This document shows positions 26,994 to 35,692 of a stretch of DNA of 64,000 nt, in pieces. Made by a program: the position numbers and the translations under genes. This DNA is from Thalassolituus oleivorans MIL-1 (lineage in GTDB: Bacteria; Pseudomonadota; Gammaproteobacteria; Pseudomonadales; Oceanobacteraceae): the NCBI RefSeq assembly GCF_000355675.1, contig NC_020888.1, forward strand, positions 345,001-409,000. The letters run 5' to 3'. Below the pieces are notes generated by a model, which was not told the origin of the DNA, did not search any database, and was given only the letters and a program-made list of their open reading frames with translations. Position 1 is the first letter of the stretch. Each line of letters opens with the position of its first letter.

Positions 26994-27653
26994 ACTGCCA
27001 CTGGCGAAAACTGGACACCTGAAGACTCTCAAGTAAATGACTGTCACAAAAGCGCCAGTGGCGAAAATGGTACACCCGACTTTGGCTATGAACCTAAAGC
27101 TGTCGCCAACTGGCTGAAGTCACTAGGAATCCCTAAACGCACAGCGCACCGCTACGCTAACGGTAAGGCGGAAGAGATACGTAGTAAGCGTGCAGAGGCA
27201 GTCATAGCGTTACATAAGGAAGGTGAATCACTTCGTAAGATAGCGGAAAAACTAGACATAAATGATAATTCTGTACGTGGAGTTATCGACTCATATAAAG
27301 AACAAGACTGCGCCCTTTTCGCCACTGGCGAAAACATCACACCTGAAGAAACCGAAGAGTCCAGCCTGCCAGAAATCGCCAGTAGCGAAAATTGGCACCC
27401 AGTAGAAACCGAAGCGTCCAACACAGAGAGCGACAAAATGGCCACTGGCGAAAATGTCGTACCTGAAGAAACCGAAGAAGTCCCTTTCTTCTTTCCTGAA
27501 GATGACGAAGATGAAGCGCCTATTGTCAATCCAGCAGACGCTTACAAAGAACAAGACTGCGCCCTTTCGGCCAATGGCCGGAAAGACGCACACCGTCTCA
27601 GCAAAGTCCCTGAGACTTTCTGTATCTCAGCATGGCCTCAATGTTCGGGATAG
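26994..27653 (+). pseudogene. Start-less 219-codon frame with HTH and ATGEN repeats
   Basis: An open frame from just after a TAA at 26991 to the TAG ending at 27653. It has no ATG, GTG or TTG until ATG 27438, which lies in the last third. The protein has two helix-turn-helix-like parts (VANWLKSLGIPKRTAHRYAN; then LHKEGESLRKIAEKLDINDN) followed by an acidic tail. Five separated short repeats of the type A-[TS]-G-E-N-x-x-P (TATGENWTP, SASGENGTP, FATGENITP, ASSENWHP, MATGENVVP) are all encoded by the same palindromic DNA element in the same phase. Phase conservation suggests real coding, now or recently; the 5' part may be lost or frameshifted. The 3' end overlaps the convergent integrase gene by 56 bp. 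Confidence 0.5.
26996..27584 (+). repeat. Palindromic repeat family, copies 2-7
   Basis: Copies at 26996-27010, 27053-27067, 27321-27335, 27377-27391 and 27440-27454 match [TCG]GCCA[CG]T[GA]GCGAAAA; a looser copy is at 27565-27584 (TTTCGGCCA-A-TGGCCGGAAA). The copy at 27317-27335 is a perfect 9+1+9 palindrome, TTTTCGCCACTGGCGAAAA. A second short repeat, AAAGAACAAGACTG, precedes two of them (about 27297 and 27546) and also occurs at about 26638. Confidence 0.75.
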
Positions 27654-29283
27654 ATGGAACCAAGTCTATAGCCTTCTTAGTCGCTTCAATACTTGTCTTA
27701 CCATACTGACGACCAACCGAAGGCCCTGAATGACCTGTGATGCTGTCATGTACGTCTTCTGATACACCTGCATCCCTCATGGAAGTCTTAAAGGCATGGC
27801 GAAGGGCATAGAGCGGCTTCTTGCGCTGCAATGCCTCGTTAAGCGTCTTAAGTCTTTCGCTAAAGCGTCTTGATAGGTGGTAGGAGTATGACCCTCTACT
27901 GTCAGGCTTTAGGTGAGGGAAGACTCTACTTGTAGCGCTTAGGGATTCGATATAACGAATAAATCCTAGCTTTATAAGGTCGTCGTGTATGGGAATTTTG
28001 CGCTGTGCTGCTGGTGTCTTAAGTGTTTGGTCTGACTCAATATCACGTATAGCTATGAAGTGAATGCCTTCTGATTGCATGAGGTCTTTACGGTAAAGCT
28101 GAGCTAGTTCTTTAGGTCTAGCGCCGGTGTAGTAAGCAAGGATAGGCAGCCAGAACCACGCAGCCCCAAAGTCTGCACGTAGTGGCTCTTCACCATTAGT
28201 GAACATAGGCAGCTTGAATATCTCTTCTAGCTCTTCTTTGGTGTAATCGTTCTCTATGGAGTTACTCGGCTTACGCTTAGGCTTCTTGATAGAGGTGCAT
28301 GGATTCTCTGCAATGTATTCACGCTCTACGCACCAAGCAAAGAAGGCGCTGAGGTGCTTGACCTTATTGCTGACGGTTGTAGGGGAAAGGGTGCTTAATC
28401 CTTGTTCTCTTGCTATCTGGGCTTGCTCTTGCGGTGGAAGACTCTTTATAGCTTTGGGTGGTCTGGTCGGTAGCTGGTGGAGGAAGTCCATATACTCGCT
28501 AATGTCCCGCTTCTTGACCTCTCTCGCATCTAAGTCACCAATTAGCGCAATGAGCATGTTCACTGAAGGCTCATAGTCTTGAATCTTATTGGTGTCTGTT
28601 TTGGCGGCTACTTGAGCCATTTTGTATCTATCGAATGCCGTGGATATTGTGGCAATCTCTGTCGATAGTCTATTTCTTGATGGTTGTGGTGTGTTGTTGT
28701 TTCCGAAGACGCTTACATTATCGTAAGTGATTCTGGCCAGTTCAGCCGACTTTTCAGTCACCACTCTAACGAGTGTTATATAGAGAGGGTCAGCTCTATC
28801 CAGTACGACATTACTATTCTCTAACGTCCGGTCGATACTATCGCCTAATACCCGTATGAGGCCAGTTAGATGCTCTTGGTCTTTTTCCCAAGCAGGGATG
28901 ACAATCGCCTCATGGTAAGACAGATACTTATCACTGTCAGCCGCGTGAAGATGGTCAAATGACATAGACCTTCTTGTTTCTGTCAGCTCATCTTGAAGCC
29001 ATCTATCCGCAAGTATGCCAATGTCTCTTAGCGTCATCTTGTTTGTAGTGACGCTTTTGGGTGTCTTTTCTGTGCCGGTTAGGCGCTTAATGCTGAACTC
29101 TTCCTGAAGTTTTGCATAGGCAACAGCAAAGCGAGCTTTGGCAAGAGATAAGTCTTTGGTTTTTAAGGACTTTTTTACTTCAGAGGTCGGAGCGTAAGCA
29201 CTCTTCAAGTCTACTGGTATTCTGACCCTGAGGTAGTAGATGCTCGTCTTAGGATGCTTAAAAGGTGATGGCATTTGAGACAT
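27598..29283 (-). CDS. Tyrosine integrase of the tRNA-Phe element
   Basis: 561-aa phage-type site-specific recombinase. The N-terminus (TSIYYLRVRIPVDLKSAY) is of the DUF6538 type often found in tRNA-targeting integrases, followed by a SAM-like core-binding domain (about residues 215-330) and a catalytic domain. Catalytic residues seen: Arg in TGARPKELAQLY, the H-x-x-R-like block LYALRHAFKTSMRDAG, a late His in ITGHSGPSV and the nucleophile Tyr in GRQYGKT. ATG 29283 is just inside an arm-type repeat, which suggests autoregulation. It lies 110 bp from the tRNA-Phe gene it presumably uses as attachment site. Confidence 0.92.
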   Translation of the reverse strand: MSQMPSPFKHPKTSIYYLRVRIPVDLKSAYAPTSEVKKSLKTKDLSLAKARFAVAYAKLQEEFSIKRLTGTEKTPKSVTTNKMTLRDIGILADRWLQDELTETRRSMSFDHLHAADSDKYLSYHEAIVIPAWEKDQEHLTGLIRVLGDSIDRTLENSNVVLDRADPLYITLVRVVTEKSAELARITYDNVSVFGNNNTPQPSRNRLSTEIATISTAFDRYKMAQVAAKTDTNKIQDYEPSVNMLIALIGDLDAREVKKRDISEYMDFLHQLPTRPPKAIKSLPPQEQAQIAREQGLSTLSPTTVSNKVKHLSAFFAWCVEREYIAENPCTSIKKPKRKPSNSIENDYTKEELEEIFKLPMFTNGEEPLRADFGAAWFWLPILAYYTGARPKELAQLYRKDLMQSEGIHFIAIRDIESDQTLKTPAAQRKIPIHDDLIKLGFIRYIESLSATSRVFPHLKPDSRGSYSYHLSRRFSERLKTLNEALQRKKPLYALRHAFKTSMRDAGVSEDVHDSITGHSGPSVGRQYGKTSIEATKKAIDLVPSIPNIEAMLRYRKSQGLC

Positions 29284-29293
29284 TCAAGCCCCC

Positions 29294-29314
29294 CATTGTG
29301 TACCAGTATTGTGT
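29294..29314 (+). repeat. Integrase arm-type site, right
   Basis: CATTGTGTACCAGTATTGTGT, a one-mismatch copy of 23129-23149; TGTGTACCA is repeated again immediately after it. It lies just upstream of the integrase start and could also be an operator. Confidence 0.55.
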
Positions 29315-29386
29315 ACCAATAACAGAATAATGAGGGGATTTATCAGAGGTAAATTATTGGAAATCTCAATGAAATCAATAACTTAT

Positions 29387-29426
29387 AAATAATGGTGCCC
29401 GGAGGCGGAATCGAACCACCGACACG
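29387..29426 (-). repeat. Right att repeat inside tRNA-Phe
   Basis: Forty bases identical to 23023-23062. It forms the 3' end of the intact tRNA-Phe gene, so integration kept the tRNA functional. Confidence 0.92.
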
Positions 29427-29468
29427 GGGATTTTCAATCCCCTGCTCTACCGACTGAGCTATCCGGGC
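29393..29468 (-). tRNA. tRNA-Phe (GAA)
   Basis: 76 nt including encoded CCA. On the minus strand it begins GCCCGGATAGCTCAGTCGG, has anticodon loop ATTGAAAAT (anticodon GAA) on a GGGG/CCCC stem, T loop GGTTCGATTCC, and acceptor strand closing as CCGGGC-ACCA. It is the integration target of the neighbouring element. Confidence 0.97.
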
Positions 29469-29574
29469 TTCTCGGGAAACAATGTTTGTGTCCGTTGAGT
29501 GGCGCGTATTAAACCGCGCAAACTAAAAGCTGTCAAGCATTCCTAAAATTTTATTTATCTTTGTTTTCAGGCGG

Positions 29575-29841
29575 TTACTCCGGAACGTAGCCTTCTGCTT
29601 TGTCGAAGTCATCACCGCTCAAAAACTTATCGCGCTGCTCGGTTAGATACTTACGTGCTTTTAGGTCCATCATGTTTAAGTGCTTTTCGTTGATGAGCCG
29701 AGTTTGGTGCTGAGTCCATTCATCCCATGCTTGAGCTGACACGTTATTAAAGATGGCTTCGCCTTTTGGGCCAGGGAATGGAGCAGCGCTTAGGCCTTCG
29801 AGTTCTTTCTGGTGCTTTTGACAGAATACGGTGCGGGTCAT
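29575..29841 (-). CDS. yggX: Fe(II)-trafficking / oxidative damage protection protein
   Basis: 88-aa YggX family protein, the normal length. It starts [17 protein letters not shown] with the conserved redox-relevant Cys and has [21 protein letters not shown] and [14 protein letters not shown], family signatures. YggX protects iron-sulfur enzymes and limits DNA damage by labile iron. The gene follows mutY on the same strand with a 19-bp gap, a mutY-yggX pair conserved in gammaproteobacteria; MutY itself carries a 4Fe-4S cluster. Confidence 0.95.
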   Translation of the reverse strand: MTRTVFCQKHQKELEGLSAAPFPGPKGEAIFNNVSAQAWDEWTQHQTRLINEKHLNMMDLKARKYLTEQRDKFLSGDDFDKAEGYVPE

Positions 29842-29860
29842 TATTGCTGTTCCTTTGGTG

Positions 29861-30910
29861 TTAGCGGCGCAAAGCTTGGAGGAGTTCTTTCACCGGAGCG
29901 GCGAGTCCAAGTGCGCTTGGGTTGTCTGGATTGTACCAATGGTCGTTGTGTTCGCCTACCGCAGTGGCCAGCTGTTCTAGCTGGATATGTAGCGGTTGGA
30001 TGTGCAGGTGATAATGGCTGAACGTATGTCTGAAGGAGGGCAGCAATTCTGCTTGCTTATATTCAAGTCCTAGGTGGCTTTTTACCCATGCGATTGCGTC
30101 ATCGGGTTGCTTTACTTCTGGAAAGCTCCAGAGACCGCCCCAGATTCCTTGTTGCGGCCGTTGAAGCAATAACAGGGTGCCGTCAGGTGCTTCGATCATC
30201 AGTAAGACTGTATGCTTCTCAGGCTTTTCTTTTTTCGGCTTACTGTTCGGGAACTGAGTTGGCTTCCCTGTTTTTAATCCAGCGCAATCAGGTTGTAGCG
30301 GGCAAATACCGCATGCAGGTTTACTGCGCGTGCAAAGCGTTGCGCCCAAATCCATCATCGCTTGGGTGTATTCACGGTGGCTATGGACAGGCGTTAGATC
30401 CTCAGCGATTTGCCAAAGGGCATTTTGTACTGTGGTTGTTCCTGGCCAGCCCTCAATTGCATAGAAACGCGTTAAGACACGTTTTACATTGCCGTCGAGT
30501 ATGGGGGCTCGTATGCCCATGCTGATAGATGCTATCGCCCCTGCCGTTGAGCGCCCAATGCCTGGTAGCTCTGTTAGAGCATCTACATTTTGTGGAAATT
30601 CACCGTCATATTTTGCGCTGATGATTTGAGCGCAGGCGTGTAAGTTGCGTCCCCGCGCGTAATAGCCGAGGCCCGTCCAGTGATGTAACACGTCATCTTG
30701 GCTTGCTGCCGCGAGTGCAGTGACGTCTGGGAAGCCTTGCATAAAGCGTTCGAAATAAGGAATGACCGTGCTGACTTGGGTTTGCTGCAGCATGATTTCG
30801 GATACCCATACGCGATAGGGCGTAATGTTTTGCTGCCAGGGTAAATGCTTACGTCCGTGCTGGTGATACCAGGCCAGTACAGCATCGCTAAATAGAGAAT
30901 TAGAGGACAT
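29861..30910 (-). CDS. mutY: A/G-specific adenine DNA glycosylase
   Basis: 349-aa MutY, which removes adenine mispaired with 8-oxoguanine. It has the N-terminal [19 protein letters not shown] block, the helix-hairpin-helix [13 protein letters not shown], the catalytic Asp in [11 protein letters not shown] and the 4Fe-4S ligand pattern C-x6-C-x2-C-x5-C ([17 protein letters not shown]). The C-terminal NUDIX-like 8-oxoG recognition domain is present ([20 protein letters not shown]). Complete; upstream of yggX in one operon. Confidence 0.96.
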   Translation of the reverse strand: MSSNSLFSDAVLAWYHQHGRKHLPWQQNITPYRVWVSEIMLQQTQVSTVIPYFERFMQGFPDVTALAAASQDDVLHHWTGLGYYARGRNLHACAQIISAKYDGEFPQNVDALTELPGIGRSTAGAIASISMGIRAPILDGNVKRVLTRFYAIEGWPGTTTVQNALWQIAEDLTPVHSHREYTQAMMDLGATLCTRSKPACGICPLQPDCAGLKTGKPTQFPNSKPKKEKPEKHTVLLMIEAPDGTLLLLQRPQQGIWGGLWSFPEVKQPDDAIAWVKSHLGLEYKQAELLPSFRHTFSHYHLHIQPLHIQLEQLATAVGEHNDHWYNPDNPSALGLAAPVKELLQALRR

Positions 30911-30973
30911 ATGAGACGTGTTCTACGGCAAAGGTGGTCGCAGTATAGGGACTTTTGCCGTAGGTAACGAGTG

Positions 30974-33385
30974 TCAGATGTGGTAGGTTCCGTTTTCGCG
31001 ACGCGCTTTGTTTTCAATTAAAAAGCGGTGTAATTGGCCGAGAGATAGAGGTCGACTAAACAAGTAGCCTTGGCCTTCGTCGCAATTGTTTTGTCGTAAA
31101 AACTGCAGTTGTTCACGGGTTTCTACCCCTTCAGCAACGACATTCATGCTGAGTTTATGCGCCATCGCGATAACGGCGGCAGTGATCGCCATGTCGTTTT
31201 TGTCGTCGGGTATATCCATCACAAACGAGCGATCTACTTTCAGAACATCAATCGGGAATCGTTTAATGTATGAGAGCGACGAATAGCCCGTACCGAAGTC
31301 GTCGATCGCGATGGCAACGCCAGTGCTCTTAATTTCCTGCATGATGGCGATAGCCGTTTCCACATCTTCCATCAGTGTGCTTTCAGTGATTTCTAACTCT
31401 AGGCATTGTGGCGGAATTTTGGTGATCTCTAACACCGTACGAATATGCTGAACTAAGTTCGGATCAGTGAACTGTTTGGCCGATAGGTTGACGGCGACTT
31501 TTGCGGTGGGCGGTAAGATTCCTTCGCGCAACAATGAGCTAATCTGTCGACATGCTTGTTCCAACACCCAATTACCAATATCAATAATCTGACCAGTTTC
31601 TTCGGCGACAGGGATAAAGTGATCGGGTGTTATTAGCCCTTTTTCCGGATGCTCCCAGCGAATCAGGGTTTCAACGCCGGTTGTGCTGTAGTCAAATAAA
31701 CTTACCTTGGGTTGAAACACGAGAGTAAATTGATTGCGTTGTATCGCCTCTTTCAATTCTTTTTCTAGAGCAAGGTGCTCCAGAATTGAATGGTTCATAT
31801 CTTCCGAGAAAAACTGGAAGTTATTACGTCCCATTTCTTTAGCCCAATACATAGCTAAGTCGGCATTTTTCATCAAGGTATTAACGTCGGTCGAGTCTTC
31901 CGGCGTCATGGTGATACCAATACTCACACTGGTAACAATGTCTTGGCCTTTAATTCGAATCGGGCGAGACAGCGCCTTAAGGATTTTCTCTGCAACTACG
32001 AGTACATCTTGTGACTGTTGCACGTCCGTTAGTAATATAGTGAACTCGTCTCCACCAATACGAGAAACGGTATCATTTTCGCGTACGGTGTTGTTCAGGC
32101 GGGTGGCAACAGCTTTGAGAAGAATATCGCCAGCATCATGGCCTAAGGTATCGTTAATACGCTTAAATTGGTCCATGTCGAGGAACATAAGAGCCATTGA
32201 CTTGCCTGAGCGAAGTACACTTTTCACTGCTTTTTCTAGACGATTTTTAAATAAACGGCGGTTCGCTAGCCCTGTTAACGGATCGTAGAAAGCAAGATTT
32301 TCCATCTGGATTTGAGCGGCTTTTAACTCTGAAATATCAGAGATAGCACCTAAATAGCCCAACAGCTCGCCATCACGATCATGCAGTGCACTGGCAAGTA
32401 AGTGAATCCAAGTGTGGGCGTTGTCGCGGCGCACTAAGCGAATTTCAAGTGCGATACTTTCTTGGTCAAAGACCATGCGATTCCAAGATTCTTGTACCAT
32501 GACAATATCTTTTGGATTGATCATTTCAAACCAGTCTTGCAGATCAGGCAGTTCATTGGTCAGGCCATGAATATCGCGCCAGCGCTGGTTAACGTACTGC
32601 AGTTTTTGTTTTGGATCGACTTGAAATATCCCAACTGGCGAAAGCGCTGTTAATTTACGAAAGCGCTCTTCAGATGCCTTCAATGACACGTTTTCATCTT
32701 CGATGGTGATCAGCATGCCGTTAAATAAGTCGACTAAATCACCTAACTCATCATTGTTTTCTTTCACGGCGCGAATGGAGTAATCCTTGTCGTTAACGAT
32801 TTGGCGCAAGGTATTACTCAGATCACGCATAGGGCGAGCGATAACGTCTTTCAGTTGATTGGCGAGGAATAGGGCTAATACAACCGCCGCTAAGATAATG
32901 ATGCCTGAGAAAATCAAAAACTGATTAAAGCGCTGTAATAAGTCTTTGCGGCTGCTTTCTATAAACAGTGTACCAATTGGAGTTTTATCACGACTGATGG
33001 TGAAGTATTGGCTGAAATTGTAGGTGTTACGGTTCAGACGGGGGACGTTGTCAGGACAAGTATCTTTTAGATGATCGACTGCTATATAAGATGCTGCTAG
33101 TTTTTGGTCTTCGCCATAGATACACCCCCGCAAGATGGATGTATCGGCTTTTAAAGTGCTGAGGTTTGTTTCGAGTAGCGCTGTGTCACCGAACGTTAAA
33201 GCGGCAGTTGCTCGGTCAGCGATAACTTCGCCGAGCACTGTAAGTTTCTTTTCGGTATCTTGTCGTGAAAGGTAATATTCCAACGACATATATGCCAGAT
33301 TCGATAGTACCAGCGTTAAGCCAGTAGTTATCAATGAAATAAATACTAACTTGCGACGTAAGGATTGCGAGCGGAGAAACTTCAC
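30974..33385 (-). CDS. Membrane-bound GGDEF/EAL cyclic-di-GMP protein with PAS
   Basis: 803-aa signalling protein. Order: membrane helix (about 12-34), periplasmic CHASE-like sensor region, second helix (about 155-178), HAMP, PAS (about 245-365), GGDEF (about 375-535) and EAL (about 545-795). The GGDEF signature is intact (SRIGGDEFTILL), so cyclase activity is possible. The EAL signature reads G-V-E-T-L-I-R-W, E-T-L in place of E-A-L, while later EAL motifs (NLSAKQF, LEITEST, DDFGTGYSSL, DRSFV, VAEGVET) are retained, so phosphodiesterase activity is probably kept. GTG 33385 is the start; the nearby ATG is out of frame. Confidence 0.92.
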   Translation of the reverse strand: MKFLRSQSLRRKLVFISLITTGLTLVLSNLAYMSLEYYLSRQDTEKKLTVLGEVIADRATAALTFGDTALLETNLSTLKADTSILRGCIYGEDQKLAASYIAVDHLKDTCPDNVPRLNRNTYNFSQYFTISRDKTPIGTLFIESSRKDLLQRFNQFLIFSGIIILAAVVLALFLANQLKDVIARPMRDLSNTLRQIVNDKDYSIRAVKENNDELGDLVDLFNGMLITIEDENVSLKASEERFRKLTALSPVGIFQVDPKQKLQYVNQRWRDIHGLTNELPDLQDWFEMINPKDIVMVQESWNRMVFDQESIALEIRLVRRDNAHTWIHLLASALHDRDGELLGYLGAISDISELKAAQIQMENLAFYDPLTGLANRRLFKNRLEKAVKSVLRSGKSMALMFLDMDQFKRINDTLGHDAGDILLKAVATRLNNTVRENDTVSRIGGDEFTILLTDVQQSQDVLVVAEKILKALSRPIRIKGQDIVTSVSIGITMTPEDSTDVNTLMKNADLAMYWAKEMGRNNFQFFSEDMNHSILEHLALEKELKEAIQRNQFTLVFQPKVSLFDYSTTGVETLIRWEHPEKGLITPDHFIPVAEETGQIIDIGNWVLEQACRQISSLLREGILPPTAKVAVNLSAKQFTDPNLVQHIRTVLEITKIPPQCLELEITESTLMEDVETAIAIMQEIKSTGVAIAIDDFGTGYSSLSYIKRFPIDVLKVDRSFVMDIPDDKNDMAITAAVIAMAHKLSMNVVAEGVETREQLQFLRQNNCDEGQGYLFSRPLSLGQLHRFLIENKARRENGTYHI

Positions 33386-33792
33386 GCATTCACCATATTG
33401 CTATGCCGGATGTCCGTAGAACGGTACGCCTGAAGTGGTAGGGGATATCCCGCCCAATTGGAATGACGCATCGGTTAATGGTTTCCTTTAGTTACTATCG
33501 CATGCAGATTGTTAGTAGTTCTTATCATACGTAGCCAGTCCTGCTTACAACTACTTTTTAATAATTCCAGTAAGGCTAAGTCGATAGAAAGCTACGCCGT
33601 ATTTAGGGCTGTATGGCAGTCTTGTGTTGTTGTCGCATCCCGTCTTATTCGATGGTGCGTCCTTAGCCTCTGCGAATTTCATTTCTAACTAAAATTCGGT
33701 TAGTACACGGTTTGTTAGTGTAGTTGTCTTTTAGCTATATTGCTGGGCTTTGGTCACAAAATTTTGTGCGAAGAGGACAGCAGCGCTAGAGA
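33386..33792. other. Gene-free region between GGDEF/EAL and MlaC-like genes
   Basis: About 400 bp without a supportable gene. A perfect 14-bp palindrome CACAAAATTTTGTG lies at 33755-33768. CAGCGCTAG/CTAGCGCTG (33781-33801) forms a 9-bp hairpin around a 3-nt loop over the stop codon of the minus-strand MlaC-like gene, a possible transcript end without a T run. Confidence 0.45.
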
Positions 33793-34422
33793 CTAGCGCT
33801 GTGCTTGTTGCGGGGCGGCTTGCTCATTAGCAAGCTCTTTCAATAAGTCGTCCATGTTGACATTCTGCAAGCGTTCGCTCAGTTGCGTACGGTATGTTTT
33901 AACCATGCTTAGACCGGAAATTACAGCATCGTAGATCAGCCATTTGCTATCGTCTTTGTTGTAATACAACCGAAAATCGACCGGTACTTGATTGCCGTTG
34001 CTCTGCTGGAATTGGCCTTTTACGATTGCTTTGTCGCCATCAGGGCTAAGAACCGCTTTCTCAAAGACAAGTTTTTCACCGCTAAACGCTTTGAAAGCGC
34101 CGGTATAAGTACGAATTTGTTGTTCACGGAAGCGAGCAATAAACTGAGTGCGCTGATCAGGAGTCGCTTGGCGCCAGTATTTGCCTAGTACGCCCATCGC
34201 AATTTTCTGCTCGTCTATGGCAGGCACAATGTACGCCAGCACTAAGCTCTCAACCTTATCTTGGGTGCGAGCTTCAGGGTCAAGCTTGGTTAGCTCAGAA
34301 ATAATACTATCGGTCGCTTTCGATACCGTTGCTAGCGCATCGTCACTGGAAGCATGGGCAGCTTGCAGCATGGCAAAGATAGCGAATATGACGGAGAAAG
34401 ATTTTCTAAAAAGAGTTTGCAT
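33793..34422 (-). CDS. MlaC/Ttg2D-like phospholipid-binding protein
   Basis: 209-aa periplasmic protein. ATG 34422 gives the signal peptide MQTLFRKSFSVIFAIFAMLQ...AHA and has AGGA upstream; ATG 34449 would add nine residues without a binding site. The mature part matches the MlaC/toluene-tolerance family: YIVPAIDEQKIAMGVLGKYWRQ near its middle, then TYTGAFKAFSGEK and the final DAVISGLSMVKTYRTQLSERL. MlaC ferries phospholipids between outer and inner membrane for the Mla system. The other mla genes (mlaFED, mlaA) are not adjacent, so this may be a stand-alone paralogue. Confidence 0.85.
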   Translation of the reverse strand: MQTLFRKSFSVIFAIFAMLQAAHASSDDALATVSKATDSIISELTKLDPEARTQDKVESLVLAYIVPAIDEQKIAMGVLGKYWRQATPDQRTQFIARFREQQIRTYTGAFKAFSGEKLVFEKAVLSPDGDKAIVKGQFQQSNGNQVPVDFRLYYNKDDSKWLIYDAVISGLSMVKTYRTQLSERLQNVNMDDLLKELANEQAAPQQAQR

Positions 34423-34536
34423 ACACAGTCCTGTGGTTCTCTGGTGCATCGTGCCAACAGTATGTTCCTGCCTGTGGGCGAGTAACAGCCTTTGAATCTA
34501 AATTACTTGTTTCTGTGGTGCAACAATATTGCACAA

Positions 34537-34956
34537 TCAGTCTGCATTGTACGTTAGCGCATCGCCTTTGGATGCAAATCCACGCTTAATGAGTGCTTCT
34601 TTGAGTGCATCATTCATGTTTGTATCCGTTAAACCTATGATTAACGTTAGCGTATTTTGATCGGCCCAGCGTTGTATGAAATGTATCATTTGATGCATTA
34701 CTCCGCGGCGCTGGGTGATGCTCCTCACGCCGGCCTGAGATAAGCGTACTTCGTTTTGGTTGCGCTCGGCCAAGAATGCGCCAACCACTCGGTCGTTAAA
34801 ACGACCGGCGACAATCCAACGATCCGCCGTTAGCCAGCCCTTCATATCGGTTTCCGACAAGGTTAGTCCAGAGATGGCTGTATCCTGATGAATCTTATTT
34901 AAATCGTTCCAGTCAGCGTCTGTTGGGGCGGTTAGATGTTCCAGTTTTACCGGCAC
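34537..34956 (-). CDS. GNAT-family protein, PanZ/YhhK-like in size
   Basis: 139-aa acetyltransferase-like protein. GTG 34956 follows GGAG at a good distance. Residues of about 35-100 fit a small GNAT fold: WIVAGRFNDRVVGAFLAER, then LSQAGVRSITQRRGVMHQMI, where the acetyl-CoA loop is R-x-x-G-V rather than the classical Q-x-x-G-x-G/A. The size and loop recall PanZ-type proteins that bind acetyl-CoA and assist aspartate decarboxylase maturation; that match is only suggestive. It diverges from hisB. Confidence 0.55.
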   Translation of the reverse strand: MPVKLEHLTAPTDADWNDLNKIHQDTAISGLTLSETDMKGWLTADRWIVAGRFNDRVVGAFLAERNQNEVRLSQAGVRSITQRRGVMHQMIHFIQRWADQNTLTLIIGLTDTNMNDALKEALIKRGFASKGDALTYNAD

Positions 34957-35092
34957 GTTGGTCTCCTGCTATATGAGTTACACGGTTCTCGGTCTAAATT
35001 GGCTGAAAACAGTGGTGGTGGCCTACTTTCTCAGGCGCTTTGCTTTATAATGCTTTCCTTTCTGTTTTGCGAGAGTTCGGAGCACCAAAAGT

Positions 35093-35683
35093 ATGGCACG
35101 CACCGCATCGGTTGAGCGTAACACGCTAGAAACCCAAATCACCGTTAACATCAATTTAGATGGAACCGGTAAGTCAAAGTTCGATACTGGAGTGCCGTTT
35201 CTCGAGCACATGATGGATCAAATCGCCCGTCATGGCCTGATTGATTTGGATATTACCTGTAAGGGCGATAACCACATCGACGATCACCACAGTGTGGAAG
35301 ATATCGGCATTACTTTAGGTCAGGCATTTGCTAAAGCGATTGGCGACAAAAAAGGCATTGTTCGTTACGGTCACTCGTATGTGCCGTTAGACGAAGCTCT
35401 GTCACGCGTGGTTATCGACTTCTCTGGCCGTCCGGGCTTGGATATGAAAGTCGAATTCACCCGCGCAAGCATCGGCCGTTTAGATACTCAGCTATTTTGG
35501 GAGTTTTTCCAAGGCTTCGTGAATCACGCCAATGTGACTTTGCATATCGACAATTTAAAAGGGTTCAATGCGCATCACCAAGCAGAAACCATCTTTAAAG
35601 CGTTTGGTCGCGCTTTGCGCATGGCGATTGAATTGGATCCACGCATGGCCGGTATGATGCCGTCTACCAAAGGCAGCCTTTAA
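35093..35683 (+). CDS. hisB: Imidazoleglycerol-phosphate dehydratase
   Basis: 196-aa monofunctional HisB, sixth step of histidine synthesis, with metal-binding clusters [20 protein letters not shown], and [18 protein letters not shown]. It lacks the N-terminal phosphatase of the enterobacterial fusion, as in pseudomonads and relatives. First gene of hisBHAF; the ten-base gap to hisH indicates co-transcription. Confidence 0.96.
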   Translation: MARTASVERNTLETQITVNINLDGTGKSKFDTGVPFLEHMMDQIARHGLIDLDITCKGDNHIDDHHSVEDIGITLGQAFAKAIGDKKGIVRYGHSYVPLDEALSRVVIDFSGRPGLDMKVEFTRASIGRLDTQLFWEFFQGFVNHANVTLHIDNLKGFNAHHQAETIFKAFGRALRMAIELDPRMAGMMPSTKGSL

Positions 35684-35692
35684 GGGGTAAGC

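Larger units (their letters stand above)
23023..29426. mobile_element. Integrative element in tRNA-Phe carrying a retron
   Basis: An element of about 6.4 kb bounded by identical 40-bp repeats (23023-23062 and 29387-29426) that match the 3' end of tRNA-Phe plus a few bases beyond. A tyrosine integrase lies beside the intact tRNA, and a 21-bp sequence is repeated just inside both ends (one mismatch). Cargo: retron RNA, 78-aa accessory, reverse transcriptase, serine recombinase, a small unknown gene, a start-less repeat-coding frame and several repeat families. No capsid, replication or conjugation genes were recognised, so it may be a phage satellite or a defence island moved by its own integrase. 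It looks AT-richer than its flanks (judged by eye, not computed). Confidence 0.88.

Noticed and set aside
26996..27584. A CRISPR array formed by the palindromic repeats
   Set aside because: Spacing is irregular (42-253 bp), the repeats are only about 15 bp and are coding in phase; no cas genes are present.
27152..27593. Minus-strand frames of about 100-125 codons beside the integrase
   Set aside because: They are mirror frames of the repeat-rich plus-strand frame, low in complexity (Ser/Phe-rich), with no supporting start site.
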